DNA of 64,000 nt from Spirodela intermedia (taxonomy: Eukaryota > Streptophyta > Magnoliopsida > Alismatales > Araceae). Position 1 is the first letter of the stretch, and every line of letters begins with the position of its first letter. Of the stretch, positions 47,404 to 61,465 are shown one piece after another. The translations under genes and the position numbers were made by a program. The notes under the pieces are model-generated. The model did not search any database. It saw only the letters and a list, made by a program, of their open reading frames with translations, and had not been told where the DNA came from. Location of the stretch: assembly GCA_902729315.2 (NCBI GenBank), contig LR746265.1, positions 8,923,392-8,987,391 on the forward strand. The letters are read 5' to 3'.

Positions 47404-49030
47404 TGATAAGTCTTCATTATCATGAGTTAATAATTAGTAAATAATATAGTTTTAGCCTTAACTCATGATAAATAGACTTATATTTGTGTTAAAGTGTGAA
47501 AAGTTGTTTTAAGTTGATTAATGTGAATTTTTGGATAATTATTTGATTTATACGATTTTTACAGTCTTATTTTTGAGATAAATGAAGGAAAAGAAATTAA
47601 AATAAAAATATAGTAAAATGGGGGGACCCGCCGGCCAGCCAGGCTCGCAAGTGGGTCGGAAGTACAGTTGGGGAGTAGCCGCGAGCAGGGGCTCGAGCGG
47701 CTTGAACCGATGGGGGCACGTGTGCGCCACTCCCCTTCCACGTCACCGATGGCCAGCTGGCTATGGGATAAGAAGTGGTTGTACACGCGCGAGAAAGGGA
47801 CTTGCTTAAAAATCTAACATTACTATATATTTGCCCGAAAATTTAGTGCACAACCGATGTGGGACTAAACCCGCGTCACCTTCCCAGAAGGGGCGGGGCA
47901 ACTAGCACGGGTTTGAATCCTCTTAGAACCAAAACTCATATGTTTTTATCTGATTATCGCGACTTTCTTGTAGATCGCCGTTGAAGGATTAAGCAACCAG
48001 AATCGCTGGATCATCGGCAAAAATCTCGTCAATGCGATTCACAGAGCATTGCTACTAAAATAAATGAACAATTCACGATAAAAGGATCGCGAATCCACCG
48101 AGTAAAGCATCTCCGATTGATCGACGAACAAGCTATCATCGAGAAGAGGACGATCTGCTGGGAGACGAGTCACCACCTCCTGAGAGTGTACCGGATGCGA
48201 TGAAGAGCCTCCTCTTGCTACGCGGACTTGAGGATGAAGCTCCCTGACACACGCCCCACCTCCATCCAGCTCCTCTTCGTTGGGTGACAGCCGCCAGAGA
48301 GCCGCAAAGTCGCCATTTTTCCGCTTCGTCAAGTGATAGCCATCGAAGATGATTTGACGACCCATTTCATTGATCTCTAGACTTCGCAAGGAGATCTAGA
48401 GATTGCCCACATCGTCCTTGTCCAAGGAGAGCCTTTGAGACTGTGGACACTACACGACTATCCTCCCAAACGCTTAGGATTCCAGTGCATCGCTGACGTA
48501 TCGCCGTCGTGATGCCGGAACTCTATTTTCCTACTTTCACCTTACTTTACGCTTCATTTAGTGATAATTTGTGTGACTTTAATTTACCAAAATATACTTC
48601 GTTCAATTACGATTCTTCTTGCTTTTACAAATCTTAATTTGATCAATTAAATCGTCTGTAATCGCTTACGTAAAAATCGTCGGGCAGAACTCTATTTCCG
48701 CCCGATTCATGTTCGCCGGGCGCTGACTTCATCCTGAGGTCCGCACCCTTATTTCCTTTTTCTGTGAATTTTAAATATATTTCCTTTTCATTTCCTAGTA
48801 TAAAATTCATACAAAATAGTATTCTTTGCTGAAAATTCTGAATAATTACCAAATATTATATTACATCTTTGTGATTGACTTGGAAAATTACTGCTATTTT
48901 TGGAAATTTTTATTGAATTATGATTAATATATTTTTTCAGAAATACTTCTAAATATCCAAAAATTCGTATTTTATAGTTTTATAAATTTTATATTTACGT
49001 GATTTAATATACAACGACTAAGTCACGTCA
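47404..49030 (+). repeat. 5' LTR1 (unit 3)
   Basis: 1627 bp, TGATAAG to ACGTCA, with a minus-strand ORF of 116 aa at 48039-48389. Confidence 0.85.
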
Positions 49031-49035
49031 AATTT

Positions 49036-49053
49036 TGGTGCCGCTGCCGGGGA
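49036..49053 (+). other. Primer binding site (unit 3)
   Basis: TGGTGCCGCTGCCGGGGA, two bases off the perfect tRNA-Asp complement; the best-preserved PBS of the plus-strand copies. Confidence 0.78.
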
Positions 49054-49339
49054 TGTATTGCATACATTTAGTATTTTTCTATTTTTCTCTTAGAGTACAC
49101 AAAAAAAAAAATAACTCTTGTTTTATTTTTTTCTTGCCGAAATTTTTTTTTAGAAAAAGGGAACGAAAAGAAGAAAGGCAAGGACTAGAGCATACTGAAA
49201 GAGGGTAACAATTACTAAACTTTTTCCCCTCGAATTTATTGATTTTTTTAATGCATGGTGGAAGATCCCTGCATCCAAGGCTAGAAAATCCTTTCATTAT
49301 TTCATTCAAAACTTAAAATCTGAAAGAAAAAAATTAATT

Positions 49340-50686
49340 TTGATAGATCTTGAAGAAAGTACAGGTCAAACTGAGAACAATCCTATGGCCATGAAAAATT
49401 ATTATATCCCTGATTCATTTCAAAGAGCATCCAATATTAAAGTCCCATTAGCACCCACTATTAAATTTGAAATAAATCCAGGAATTTTTCAAATGCTCCC
49501 TAATTTTCATGGATTGCCTTTAGAGGAGCCTCATCAGCACTTAGAAAAAATTTATATGATTTGTGATTTAGTTAACCTCCCTCAAGTTACACCGTAAATT
49601 ATTAAGATGAAATTATTTCCTCATACACTTAGGGACAAAGCTAGCCATTAGCTATCCACATTAGATAGAGAATTAACTAGCTGGAAAGACATAGAACAGG
49701 CTTTTCTTCAAAAATTTTATCCCTTAGGAAAAACTTAAAATATGAAAAAACATATATGGAATTTTTCTCAAAGACCAGGAGAAACTTTGCATGAGACATG
49801 GGAAAAATTCAAAGATTTACTTAGAATATGTCCTCATCATGCTATACCCAAGTGGCAGCTCAATAGAATTTTTTATGATGGATTATTAGAACAACATAGA
49901 AATATGGTTGATTCTATATGTGGAGGAGCTTTTATGGAGAAAACCCCTAATGAGATTTACAGTCTTTATGAAAATTTAAGTGAAAATTCTAGAGATCAAG
50001 CCTCTTTTGAATTATATGACAGGGATAAGAAGAGAGGAATTTATGAATTGCATCATGATGATGATTCTAAATTGAGAAATAAAGTTAATCAGATTAATCA
50101 AAGATTAGAAAAACTTGATTTACTTATTGACAATATTAGAAAGCCTCTTAACCCTCAATTTAATTCAAATAGTACATGTCCTATGTATGGTGAAAATGAT
50201 TATTCTGAATTTCAATGCTATAATTTAGATCAATTATTTCACCCTAGGCAAGAACAAGTGCAAGTAGCTCACGGTTTTAATAGAAATAGGAAACCTTTTT
50301 CAAATTCTTATAATCCTAATTAGAGGAATAATTTTTCATAGAGAGACTCAAATAATATTCAAAATCCAGAAGCACTTAGACCCAATTCAAACTCTAAATT
50401 TCGTCTAAAACAAGAAAACAGATTTCAGAAAAATCAGCCCTCTCAAACCCAACCTGATACTATGGAAATGATGCAGCAAATGAGCCAAATGATGCAACAA
50501 ACTATGAATCAAACGATGCTGCACTAGAAATAAATTATAGAAACTTTTGGGAATAAGAGAGAAGAGGGACAACCACTTAATCAGCCTATAGAAAATTTAG
50601 GAAATTGTCCAATAGTAGGATTTCAATAAGGAGAGTCTAGCGGGATAAATTTAGAAAAAAAACCACGAAATGAAAATTTTAGGACA
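49340..50686 (+). pseudogene. Athila-like gag (unit 3)
   Basis: One frame from IDLEESTGQTENNPMAMKNY to the X region, without the deletion seen in unit 2. Stops are near 49595, 49649 (expected Trp in SHWLST), 49736, 50321 and 50525. The longest open part (49742-50323, 193 aa) holds WNFSQRPGETLHETWEKF, CPHHAIPKW and GGAFMEKTPNEIY. Confidence 0.8.
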
Positions 50687-53216
50687 GTGAATACATTGAG
50701 TGAGAATATTTTACTTGATCCATATTTCCAATTATTAGAAGAAATTGATGAGCCATTAGAAGTAAATGAGAATATTAAGGCTGGAAATATAGTAGTAGAA
50801 AAATTGAATAAAATCATTTATTGCTCACAACTGATGAATGAATATAGTGAGGATGATGAGGAGAAAGAGCCCTTAGATGAAGAAATAGCAGCTGATCATG
50901 GAAGAATCATCCAAATTTTAGTAGAAGGGAGTAAGGACAGAAATGAAGAGAAACATATTTCAAGTGAGGAAAAATCAGTTGATTTGGGAGATGTAGGAGA
51001 CAAAATTAATAAACCTAATTGACGTGACTCAGTCGTTGTATATTAAATCACGCAAATCTAAAATTTATAAAACTAGAAAATACAATTTTTTAGATATGTA
51101 GAAGTATTTTTGAAAAAATATATCAATTATAATTCAATAAAACTTCCAAAAATAGCGATAATTTTCCAGGTCAATCACAAGGATGTAATATAATATTTGG
51201 TAATTATTCAGATTTTTTCTGAATGAATACAATGTTCTATGAATTTTACACTAGGAAATGAAAAGGAAATATATTTAAAATTCACGAAAAAAGGAAATAA
51301 GGGTGTAGACGTCAGGATGACGTCAGTGCTCGACGAACGCGAATCGAGCGGAAACAGAGTTCCACCCGGCGATTCTTACGTAAGCGATTACAAACGATTT
51401 AATTAATCAAATTAAGATCTGTAAAAGCTAGAAGAATCGTAATTGAACGAAGTATATTTTGGTAAATTAAAATCACACAAAGTATCACTAAATGAAGCGT
51501 AAATTAAGTTTGAAAGCAAGAAAATAGAGTTCCGGCGTCGCGGCGGCGATGCGTCGGCGATGCACCGGAATCCTGAGCATTCGGGAGGATAGTTGTGTAG
51601 TGTCCACGGCCTCGAAGGCTCTCCTTGGACAAGGACGATGTGGGCAATCTCTAGATCTCCTTGTGAAGTCTAGAGATTAATGAAATGGGTCGTCGAGTCG
51701 TCTCCAACAGCTGTCACCCGACAGAGCGGAAAAATGGCGACTTTGCGGCTCTCCGGCGGCTGTCACCCGATGGAGAGGAGCTAGATGGAGGTGGGGCACG
51801 TGTCAAGGAGCTTCATCCTCAGGTCCGCGCAGCAAGAGGAGGCTCTTCATCGCATCTGGTACGCTCTCAGGAGGTGGCGACTCGTCTCCCAACAGATCGT
51901 CCTCTTCCCAACGATGGCTTGTTCGTCGATCAATCAGATATGATTTACTCGATGGATTCACGATCCTTTTATCGCGAATCTTTCTGTAATTTTAGTAACA
52001 ATGCTCCGCGAATTGCGTTGACGAGATTTTCGCCGATGATCTAGTGATTTTTGTTGCTTAATCCTTCACCGGCGATCTGCAGGAAAGTCACGATAATCAG
52101 ATAAAAATATGAGTTTTGGCTCTGGGAGGATTCGAACTTGCGCCGGTTGCCCCGCCTTTTTTGGGGAAGAAGACGCGGGTTTAGTCCCACATCGGTTGTG
52201 CGCCGAAGTTTCTAGCGAATATAAAGTAATATTACATTCCCAATCAACCGCGCATGTACGACCACTCTTTGCCCCACAGTCGGCTGGCCACCGGTGACGT
52301 GGAAGGGGAGTGGCGCACACGTGCCCACATCATCGGTTCACGCCGTTCGAGCCCCTACTCGCAGCTACTCCCCGACTACGCTTCCAACCCGCTTGCGGGC
52401 CCGGCTGGTCGGTGGGTCCCCCCATTTTACAATATTTTTAGTTTTATTTCTTTTTCTTCATTTATCTCAAAACTAAGACTATAAAAATCATATAAATTCG
52501 TATAAAATCACATAATTACCCAAAAAATCACATTAATCAACTGAAAACCACTTTTCACACTTTAACACAAATATAAGTCTATTTATCATGAGTTAAGGCT
52601 AAAACTATATTATTTACTAATTATTAATTCATGATAATGAAGACTTATCACCAATCATAATTTTGCAGCCATGGATGTTGATAGTGAGGATAATGATGTA
52701 TATCATATACCGAAATTAAAAGATAGCTCTTGGGAAGATGAAGAATTTGATGAGTTGAGAAATGAAAAGTTAGAAAAAGAGTTGATTCAACTAATGGGGA
52801 GAAATGAAAATAATGAATATGAATATAGAGATAATTTTGGAGGAGAAAATTTGAATTTTACTGAATTCGTTAGATCTGAGATTAAAGAAGACAATCCTTC
52901 CATCTTTCAAAGCCCACAGCCCATTATAATTATTTCTAAGCTTGAAATATTTCACTCCTCGCAAATTGAACAAATATGTATGGAAGATAAAATGGAGCAG
53001 GGGAAGATTATGCAGATAAAAGAAGACATTAAGAAATGGGTGAGTGGAAGAATTAGAGATATCAATTTAGATGAAAAGAATTTAGATTGGGTAAGAGCTA
53101 ATTTGAAAATTATATGGCCTGATCACATTTTATGGTCTATTAATAGAAAGTATTTATTAATGAATGAGAGCCTTACAAAACAAGATAGAAATGAGGAAAG
53201 ATTCTTTTCAAAATAG
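50687..53216 (+). pseudogene. ORF X interrupted by a solo LTR (unit 3)
   Basis: N-terminal part 50687-51019 (VNTLSENILLDPYFQLLEE... onward), C-terminal part 52656-53216 (181-aa open piece from 52671). The insert plus its 5-bp duplication is 1636 bp, and the two frames differ by exactly that remainder, so both sides still read in one frame. It stops at 53214-53216, where the inverted copy has Trp (SNWKYYF). Confidence 0.75.
51020..52650 (-). mobile_element. Solo LTR1 inserted antisense in ORF X (unit 3)
   Basis: 1631 bp, flanked by CTAAT (51015-51019) and CCAAT (52651-52655): same site, orientation and altered duplication as in unit 2. Its conserved LTR ORF (119 aa) lies on the plus strand at 51685-52044. 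Confidence 0.88.
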
Positions 53217-53673
53217 AAATATTATTTTTGGGAAATGAATTTATGCTAAATCTGAAAAGAAATATCATGAAACTTACCTTGGGATACAAATATATTTTGA
53301 TGGCCATAGATCCATCTTATATGATCTAAGAGCTGTCCAGCTGAAGACATTAAATCCAGTGCTGCATGGGAGGCAACCCATCATTTTTATTTTATTCTGT
53401 TTGATTTTTTTCTAAGCTCTGTTTTTCTTAGAATTTTGTAGTACTTGTTTCTGTATTTGTTTTTTCGAAAAAGTGCAGGAGGAGGAGTGTAAGATGAAGT
53501 GGAAAATTAAAAACGAGGTTGGGGTGATGTCTTTCTAAGCTTTATCATTTATGAAAATATTTTTAATGCTTAACTTTGCACATATGCATGCTTCACTTGA
53601 AAATTATATTTTCTGCATATTCTGTTTCGATTTTCTGTGTCATTGAGGACAATGTCATTTTTAAGTTGGGGGG
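53217..53673 (+). other. 3' untranslated region and purine tract (unit 3)
   Basis: Copy of 33301-33737. The purine run has lost the TG before AAGTATTC. Confidence 0.55.
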
Positions 53674-54756
53674 GAAGTATTCATTATTAATTTATGCTGT
53701 AGGATGATTAAGTACATGTGTTTGCATTAGAACAGCAACTTAAAAAATAATAATAATAAATAAAATTCGGAAAGACTGCAACATCTATTTTCTGATTTTC
53801 TGTCAGGAACAAGAGACTATCAAAAACAGCAGACAAAAACCAGCCCGAAACTTGAAATTCTAGAGACCCTTTTCTCACATTTCAATCCCCTAGACATATA
53901 TTACTGAAATTCGAAATTACAGCTATAAAGAGGATAGTTTTGATTTATTTTTGACAAATTTATTGTTGCTAAAAATAGAACTGAAAACAAAAAATAGAAT
54001 TGTCAGAACTATCTAATTTACAAATTTCTTACATCATATTGCATGCATAAAAAATTAAATCAATTAGATTGATTGATACCAAAAGATACTAGGAAGATTA
54101 TTATTGAGTCAAAAGAATGATCTAGTAGCATGAAATGTTGGAATACTCCTTGGATACATGATAGATAACATGGATTTGATTTTACAGATTTTCACTTCAT
54201 GATCTTGATGGATAGTATTTACTTGATGTGAAAATTTGATTGATCATTTGAGTTTAATAGAGATTTTTGCACCCTGATCAATAGGACTTGTGAGGAGAAA
54301 TCACTTATTTCGAAAAAAAAGAGGGAGCAATGTGAAAAATCTAGAAACAAAGAGTACACATAGAGGGTATGAGACATCATTCTCATTGTCGAAAATCGTG
54401 TATAGAAAAACACTTGCTGCAAAATAAGTGGATAAAGTGAAAGCCTTGAAAATGAAGAGTACACATGGAGGGTGTGAGACATCATTCTTATTGTCGAAAT
54501 TTGTCTACAGGAAAAGCTACTTATCCACTATATATATCAAAAAAAAAAAAGAAGGAAGAAATATAGTGCACACTTCAAAAATCAAGCCGTAGAAAAAGGA
54601 AAATGTAGGGTCAATATTATTCTTGGATGATTATTGATAATTGGAACATCTTGTAAATATATCTATGAGTGAAGAATTGATAAAGATGTGAATAGAAGAA
54701 GTGAAGTCTAGATTGTTATTCCAAGGAGTACTTAAACATCTAAGTGCTTGACATCA
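53674..54756 (+). repeat. LTR-A module (unit 3)
   Basis: About 1.08 kb ending TTGACATCA, with the direct repeats and CTATATATATC as in unit 2. The first T and G of the TG start are missing. Confidence 0.58.
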
Positions 54757-54913
54757 TTCTTAAATACTTGATATAAGAGTCCAAAGTGTCAAAAGGTGCA
54801 TCATTTCTAATTGTATTTTTTTTATGTATTGAAATATGATGTTTGAGATTTGTAAATTTTTATTTTCGTAATTCCATTGCTAAGGGACTAGCAATGATTT
54901 AAGTTGGGGGGTG
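54757..54913 (+). other. Element tail with PPT (unit 3)
   Basis: Copy of 34820-34976; purine run directly before TGATAAG. Confidence 0.65.
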
Positions 54914-55516
54914 TGATAAGTCTTCATTATCATGAGTTAATAATTAGTAAATAATATAGTTTTAGCCTTAACTCATGATAAATAGACTTATATTTGTGTT
55001 AAAGTGTGAAAAGTGGTTTTCAGTTGATTAACGTGAATTTTTAGGTAATTATGTGATTTTATAAGATTTTTATAATCTTACTTTTGAGATAAATAAAGGA
55101 AAATAAATTAAAATAAAAATATAGCAAAATGGGGGGACCCGCCGGCCAGCCAGGGCAAGCGGGTCGGAAGTGCAATCGAGGAGTAGCCGCGACCAGGGGC
55201 TCGAGCGGCTTGAACCGATGGGGGACACACGCGAGAAAGGGACTTGCTTAGAAATCTAACATTATTATATATTTGTCTGAAAATTCGGCACACAACCGAT
55301 GTGGAACTAAACCTGCGTCACCTTCTTAGAAGGGGTGGGGCAACTAGCGTGGGTTCGAATCCTCCTAGAGCCAAAACTCATCTTTTTTATCTGATTATCG
55401 TGACTTTCCTATAGATCGCCGGTGAAGGATTAAGCAACCAGAATCGCTGGATCATCGGCAAAAATCTCGTCAACGCGATTCACAGAGCATTGTTACTAAA
55501 ATTGCTGAACGATTCG
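54914..55516 (+). repeat. LTR1, left part (unit 3)
   Basis: Left part of the 3' LTR1. It is shorter than in unit 1 because about 65 bp are missing after ACCGATGGGG. It ends GATTCG. Confidence 0.75.
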
Positions 55517-57145
55517 TGATAAGTCTTCATTATCATGAGTTAATAATTAGTAAATAATATAGTTTTAGCCTTAACTCATGATAAATAGACTTATATTTGT
55601 GTTAAAGTGTGAAAAGTGGTTTTCAGTTGATTAATGTGATTTTTTAGGTAATTATGTGATTTTATACGAATTTATATGATTTTTACAATCTTACTTTTGA
55701 GATATATGAAGAAAAAGAAATAAAAATAAAAATATTGCAAAATGGGGGGACCTGCCAGCCAACCGGACCCGCGAGCGGGTCGGAAGTGCAGTTGGGAAAT
55801 AGCCGCGAGCAGGGGCTCGAGCGGCTTGAACCGATGGGGGCACGTTTACGCCACTCCCCTTCCACGTCACCGGTGGCCAGCCGGCTGTGGGGCAAGGAGT
55901 GGTCGTACACGCACGCTTGATCGGGAATGTAATATTACTTTATATTCGCCAGAAACTTCGGCGCACAGCCGATGTGGGACTAAACCCGCGTCACCTTCCC
56001 CAAAAAGGGCAGGCAACTGATGTGGGTTCAAATCCTACCAGAGCCAAAACTCATCTTTTTTTATCTGATTATCGCGACTTTCCTGCAGATCGCCAGTGAA
56101 GAATTAAGTAACCAGAATCGCTGGATCATCGGCAAAAATCTCATCAACACGATTTACGGAGCATTGTTACTAAAATTGCTGAACGATTCACAATAAAAGG
56201 ATCGTGAATCCACCGAGTAAAGCATCTCCGATTGATCGACGAACAAGCCGTCGTCGGGAAGAGGACGATCCGCCGGGAGACAAGTCGTCACCTCCTGAGA
56301 GCGTACTAGATGTGATGAAGAGCCTCCTCTTGCTGCGCAGACTTGAAGATGAAGCTCCCTGACACGCACCCCACCTCCATCCAGCTCCTCTTCGTCGAGT
56401 GACAGCCGCCGAAGAGCCACAAAGTTGCCATTTTTCCACTCTGCCGGGTGACAGCCACCGGAGACGAGTCGATGACCCATTTCATTAATCTCTAGACTTC
56501 GCAAGGAGATCTAGAGATTGCCCATGTCGTCTTTGTCCAAGGAGAGCCTTTGAGGCCGTGGACACTGCACGACGATCCTCCCGAACACTTAAGATTCCGG
56601 TGCATCGCCGACGCATCGCCGCCGCGACGCCGGAACTCTATTTTCTACTTTCAAACTTAATTTACACTTCATTTAGTAATACTTTGTGTGATTTTAATTT
56701 ACCAAAATATACTTCGTTCAATTACAATTCTTTCGGCTTTTACAAATCTTAATTTGATCAATTAAATCGTCTGTAATCGCTTATGTAAGAATCGCTGGGC
56801 AGAACTCTGTTTCCGCCCGATTCGCGTTCGCCGGGCGCTGACATCATCTTGACGTCTGCACCCTTATTTCCTTTTTTTGTGAATTTTAAATATATTTCCT
56901 TTTCATTTCCTAGTATAAAATTCATAGAAAATCGTATTCATTGAGAAAAAAATCTGAATAATTACCAAATATTATATTACATCCCTATGATCGACCTGGA
57001 AAATTATTACTATTTTTGAAAGTTTTATTGAATTATAATTGATATATTTGTTCAGAAATACTTCTAAATATCTGAAAAATTGTATTTTCTAGTTTTATAA
57101 ATTTTAGATTTGCATGATTTAATATACAATGACTAAGTCACGTCA
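55517..57145 (+). mobile_element. Solo LTR1 nested inside another LTR1 (unit 3)
   Basis: 1629 bp, flanked by ATTCG (55512-55516) and ATTTG (57146-57150). Unit 1 has ATTCG on both sides, so one base changed on the lineage of units 2 and 3. Confidence 0.83.
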
Positions 57146-57150
57146 ATTTG

Positions 57151-58107
57151 CGATACAAGGATCGTGAATCCATCGAGTAAAGCATCTCTGATTGATCGAC
57201 GAACAAGCCGTCGTCAGGAAGAAGACGATCCGCCAGGAGACAAGTCGCCACCTCTTGAGAGCATACTAGATGTGATGAAGAGCCTCCTCTTGCAGTGCGG
57301 ACTTGAGGATGAAGCTCCCTGACACACGCCCCACCTCCATCCAGCTCCTCTCCGTCGGGTGACAGTCGCCGGAGAGTCACAAAGTCGCCGTTTTTTTGCT
57401 CCGCCGGGTGACAGCCACCGGAGATGATTTGACGACTCATTTCATTGATCTCTAGACTTCGTAAGGAGATCTAGAGATTGCCCACATCGTCCTTGTCCAA
57501 GGAGAGCCTTTGAGGCCATGGACACTGCATGACTATCCTCTCGAACACTCAAGATTCTGGTGCATCGCCGACGTATCGCCGTCGCGACGCTGGAACTCTA
57601 TTTTCCTTCTTTCACCTTACTTTACGCTTCATTTAGTGATAATTTGTGTGATTTTAATTTACCAAAATATACTTCGTTCAATTACAATTCTTCTTGCTTT
57701 TACAAATCTTAATTTGATCAATTAAATCGTCTATAATCACTTACATAAGAATCGTGCTGAGCGGAACTCTATTTTCGCCCAATTCGCGTTCGTCGGGTGT
57801 TGACGTCATCTTGATGTCTGCACCCTTATTTCCTTTTTCCGTAAATTTTAAATATATTTGTTTTTCATTTCCTAGTATAAAATTTATAAAAAATAGTATT
57901 CTTTGCTGAAAATTCTGAATAATTACCAAATATTATATTACATCTTTGTGATTGACTTGGAAAATTACTGCTATTTTTGGAAATTTTTATTAAATTATAA
58001 TTGATATATTTGTTCAGAAATACTTCTAAATATCTAAAAATTCATATTTTTTAGTTTTATAAATTTTATATTTGTGTGATTTAATATACAATGACTAAGT
58101 CACGTCA
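57151..58107 (+). repeat. LTR1, right part (unit 3)
   Basis: Resumes at CGATACAAGG and ends with the canonical ACGTCA before GTGAC. Confidence 0.78.
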
Positions 58108-58851
58108 GTGACAACCATTAGAGAGCCACAAAGTCATCATTTTTTCACTCCTCCGAGTGACAACTACTGGAGACGATTCGACGACCCATTTCATTGATCT
58201 CTAAACTTCGCAAGGATATCTACAGATTGCCCATGTCATCTTTGTCCAAAGAGAGCGTTTGAGGCCGTGGACACTACATGACAATCTTCTCGAATGCTCA
58301 GAATTCCCGTGCATCGTCGATAGATTACCGCCGCGATGCTGGAACTTTATGTTTCTACTTTCAACTTAATTTGTACTTCATTACTAATAATTTGTGTGAT
58401 TTAAATTTACCAAGCTATATTTCATTCAATTACGATTCTTCCATCTTTTACAGATCTTAATTTGATCAATTAAATCATCTGTAATCGCTTATGCAAGAAT
58501 CACTAGGTGGAACTCTATTTCTGTTGATTCGCGTTTGTCGGATGTTGACATCATCCTAACATCCGCACCCTTATTTCCTTTTTTCACGAATTTTAAATAT
58601 ATTTTATTTTTATTTCTTAGTATAAAATTAATTAAAAAATATAATCTTTGAGGAATATACTAAAAAGTTACCCAATATTATATTATATCCTTGTGATCGA
58701 CATGGAAAATTACTACTATTTTTGTAAATTTTATTAAATTATAATTGATATATTTTTTCAGAAATATTTCTAGATATCTAAAAATTAGTATTTTCTAGTT
58801 TTATAATTTTTAAATTTCCGTGATTTACAATACAACGACTAAGTCGCATCA
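58108..58851 (+). repeat. Old LTR1-related LTR, right part (unit 3)
   Basis: Continuation of 46407-47403; ends GTCGCATCA. Confidence 0.75.
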
Positions 58852-59349
58852 AAAGGTTTGTCACCTTCCTATGAAGATCGAACATAAGGCTTATTAGGCT
58901 ATAAAGAATCTTATCTCTCTTTAGACGCCGTTGGTAAGCACCGTATGTTGCAGTTGCAAGAGCTTCAAGAACTACCCAATGAGATGTATGAGAAGTCTCT
59001 AATTTACAGAGCAAAAATGAAGGCTTTTTATAACAAGAAGGTGAGCAGAAAGAGTTTTCATGAGCATCAAAAAGTTTTGCTTTACAATTCTCGATTGAAA
59101 ATATTCCTCGAAAAATTAAACTCTAGATGGGATGGACCATACCTTGTGATTAAAGTTTTTGACTGTGGTGCAATATTAATTGCAGATCTTAAAACTGGTA
59201 AAAATTTTAATGTGAATGGGCAAAGATTAAAACCTTATTTAGAAACGAACCCTCCTTCTTTACCCATTTCCGCTCAATTATATGATCCATCCATTGAACC
59301 TCAATCTTCTTATAACTTCCCCTCCACCATGTACTCTAAGATAGCATAG
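58852..59349 (+). pseudogene. Integrase C-terminal relic (unit 3)
   Basis: As 38310-38807, with an extra one-base deletion near 58912 that shifts the first 30 codons against the later 134-aa open frame (58945-59349). Confidence 0.8.
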
Positions 59350-61310
59350 CTTTCTCTTCCACTACATTCCTTTTTTATTATTTTTCTCTATCCTTTGATG
59401 TTTTTCTTGAGTTTTTATTAAGCAAACAGATCCAGCATTCTAGAGGAAGTGCATATCATGACACAGATTAATACAAAAGAAAATCAGAAGGATGAAGAGT
59501 GAAAATCAGTTTGCACATTTAATGCTTTCTCTTTTTTCTCTTATATAGATGCATTGAGGACAATGCGAATGGTTGTTTGGGGGGGAAGAATAAATGCATG
59601 AGGGTGAATACATGAGATTACATCAGGTGCTATAATGCTTATAACTAAATGATGAAGTTCATGATCTTTCATGGTGCATATAACCCACACTCTTAAATTG
59701 AGAAAATCTACTTTGATCTTCTGCCGGATTTATGTTATGAATTCTTATTATTAACTATGAGTAGTAAATTGAATCCTTCTCTTTCTTGATCAGTAGTCGG
59801 TTGAAAAGTTTTCAAATTAGTTGATGCTTTTACAAATCATTAATCATGATTAAACCTGAGACAAAAGGATAGAACATGGTAAAGATTACACTAGAAAAAA
59901 AAATAAAAAAATCGTAGTAGCACCTTAGCTGATTTCGTGGGGCTTCCACATGTGAAATTAGGATCAACAAGACTTGCAAAATACTTCTTGTAACGATTCT
60001 TCTAGCTTTTACAGATCTTAATTTGACTAATTAAATCGTCTATAATCACTTATGTAAAAATCACCAAGTAGAATGCTATTTCTACCCGGTTCCCATTCGT
60101 TAGGTGCTGACATCATCTTGACATCTACACCTTTATTTCCCTTTTTCACAAATTTAAAATATATTTTCTTTTCTTTTTTTTAGTTTAAAATTCATAAAAA
60201 ATCGTATTATTTGAGAACATTTCTAAAATATTACGTGATATTATATTACATCCTTGTGATTGACCTAAAAAATCTCCATTATTTTTAGAACTTTGATTAA
60301 ATTATAATTGGTATAATTATTCAAAAATACTTCTAAATATCTAAATATTAGTATTTTCTAGTTTTATAAATTTTAAATTTGTGTGGTTTACTAAACAAGG
60401 GATATTTTAGGTATTAAAATTATTAAAACTTTTCAGAGACTGTGACCCCAGGTTTAGTCCCACATTTAATTATATTCCGAGTTTTGAGGTTGATATATAG
60501 TAATACTAGACTTGATAATCAATGTGTCCCTTTCTCACATGTGTACGGCCGCTCTTTGTCGCATGCCTGACTGGCCATTAATGATGTGGAAGGGGAGTGA
60601 CACAAATGTGTCACCTATCGGTCCGTCTTTAGCTGCTCAAGCCCTTACTCACGATTCCGCCTGTCTATGCTTCCAACCTGCTTGTGGGTTCGACTAGGCG
60701 GCAAGTTTCCTCTTTCTTCTATCTTTTTATTTTTTTTTCTTCATTTACCTCAAAAATCAGATTATAAAAATTATATAAATTCACATAAGATCCCATAATT
60801 AGCCAAATTAACCAACTAAAAACTATTTTTCATAATTTGACATAAATATAAGTCTATTTATCATGAGTTAAGATTAAAACTATATTATTAATTAATTATT
60901 AACTCATGATAATGAAGACTTATCAACCATCTTCACTAAAGTATGTATTTTTTGATTGACATCAAGCTTATCCAATGATTATATCATCGTATTTGTCTAA
61001 GGATCAAGGGAATAGATTACTTGATGTGCTTAGGACATAGAGAGAGGTGATTGGCTGGTCTCTAGTAGATATTTGAGGACTTGATCTATTTGTGTGTATG
61101 CACATAATTTATCTTGAGGAGAACTATCATTTCTTTTTATGCATTTCCTTACTAGCTTTTGTTTTAGACATATTTTATTGGTCGAGTGCTTTAGTTAGAA
61201 CCGTTCAGGGGCAATAGTGTAGTAGATGGGGCATAAAAATCAGAATTTTCTTCTCTTTTCCCTTCTCTCACATGCATTAAGGACAATGCAAGACTTAAGT
61301 AGGAGGGAGG
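59350..61310 (+). repeat. Local tandem duplication, first copy
   Basis: Holds the second-element 3' region, the inverted LTR1 fragments (59994-60925) and the pre-RT relic (about 60989-61131). From about 59358 it is repeated at 61466-63420 with an offset of 2108 bp and very few differences. Confidence 0.8.
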
Positions 61311-61465
61311 TGATGTCAAGCACTTAAATGTTTAAGCACTCCTTGGAATAACAATCTAGACTTCACTTCTTCTATTCTCATCTTTATCACTTCTTCACTC
61401 ATAGAAATATTTACAAGATGTTCCAATTATCAATAATCATCCAAGAATAATCATCTAGATTCTTT
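61311..61465 (-). repeat. LTR-A end fragment at the duplication joint
   Basis: About 140 bp of minus-strand LTR-A starting exactly at GATGTCAAGCACTTAAATG, the same outer end as at 10616. It breaks off after CCAAGAATAAT and is followed by a few bases of filler. It sits between the two copies of the 2.1-kb duplication. Confidence 0.75.

Larger units (their letters stand above)
47404..58107 (+). mobile_element. Nested non-autonomous Athila-like element (unit 3)
   Basis: 10.7 kb with 5' LTR1, PBS, gag, X split by a solo LTR, LTR-A, tail with PPT, and 3' LTR1 split by a second solo LTR. GTGAC flanks both ends (47399-47403 and 58108-58112). Confidence 0.82.
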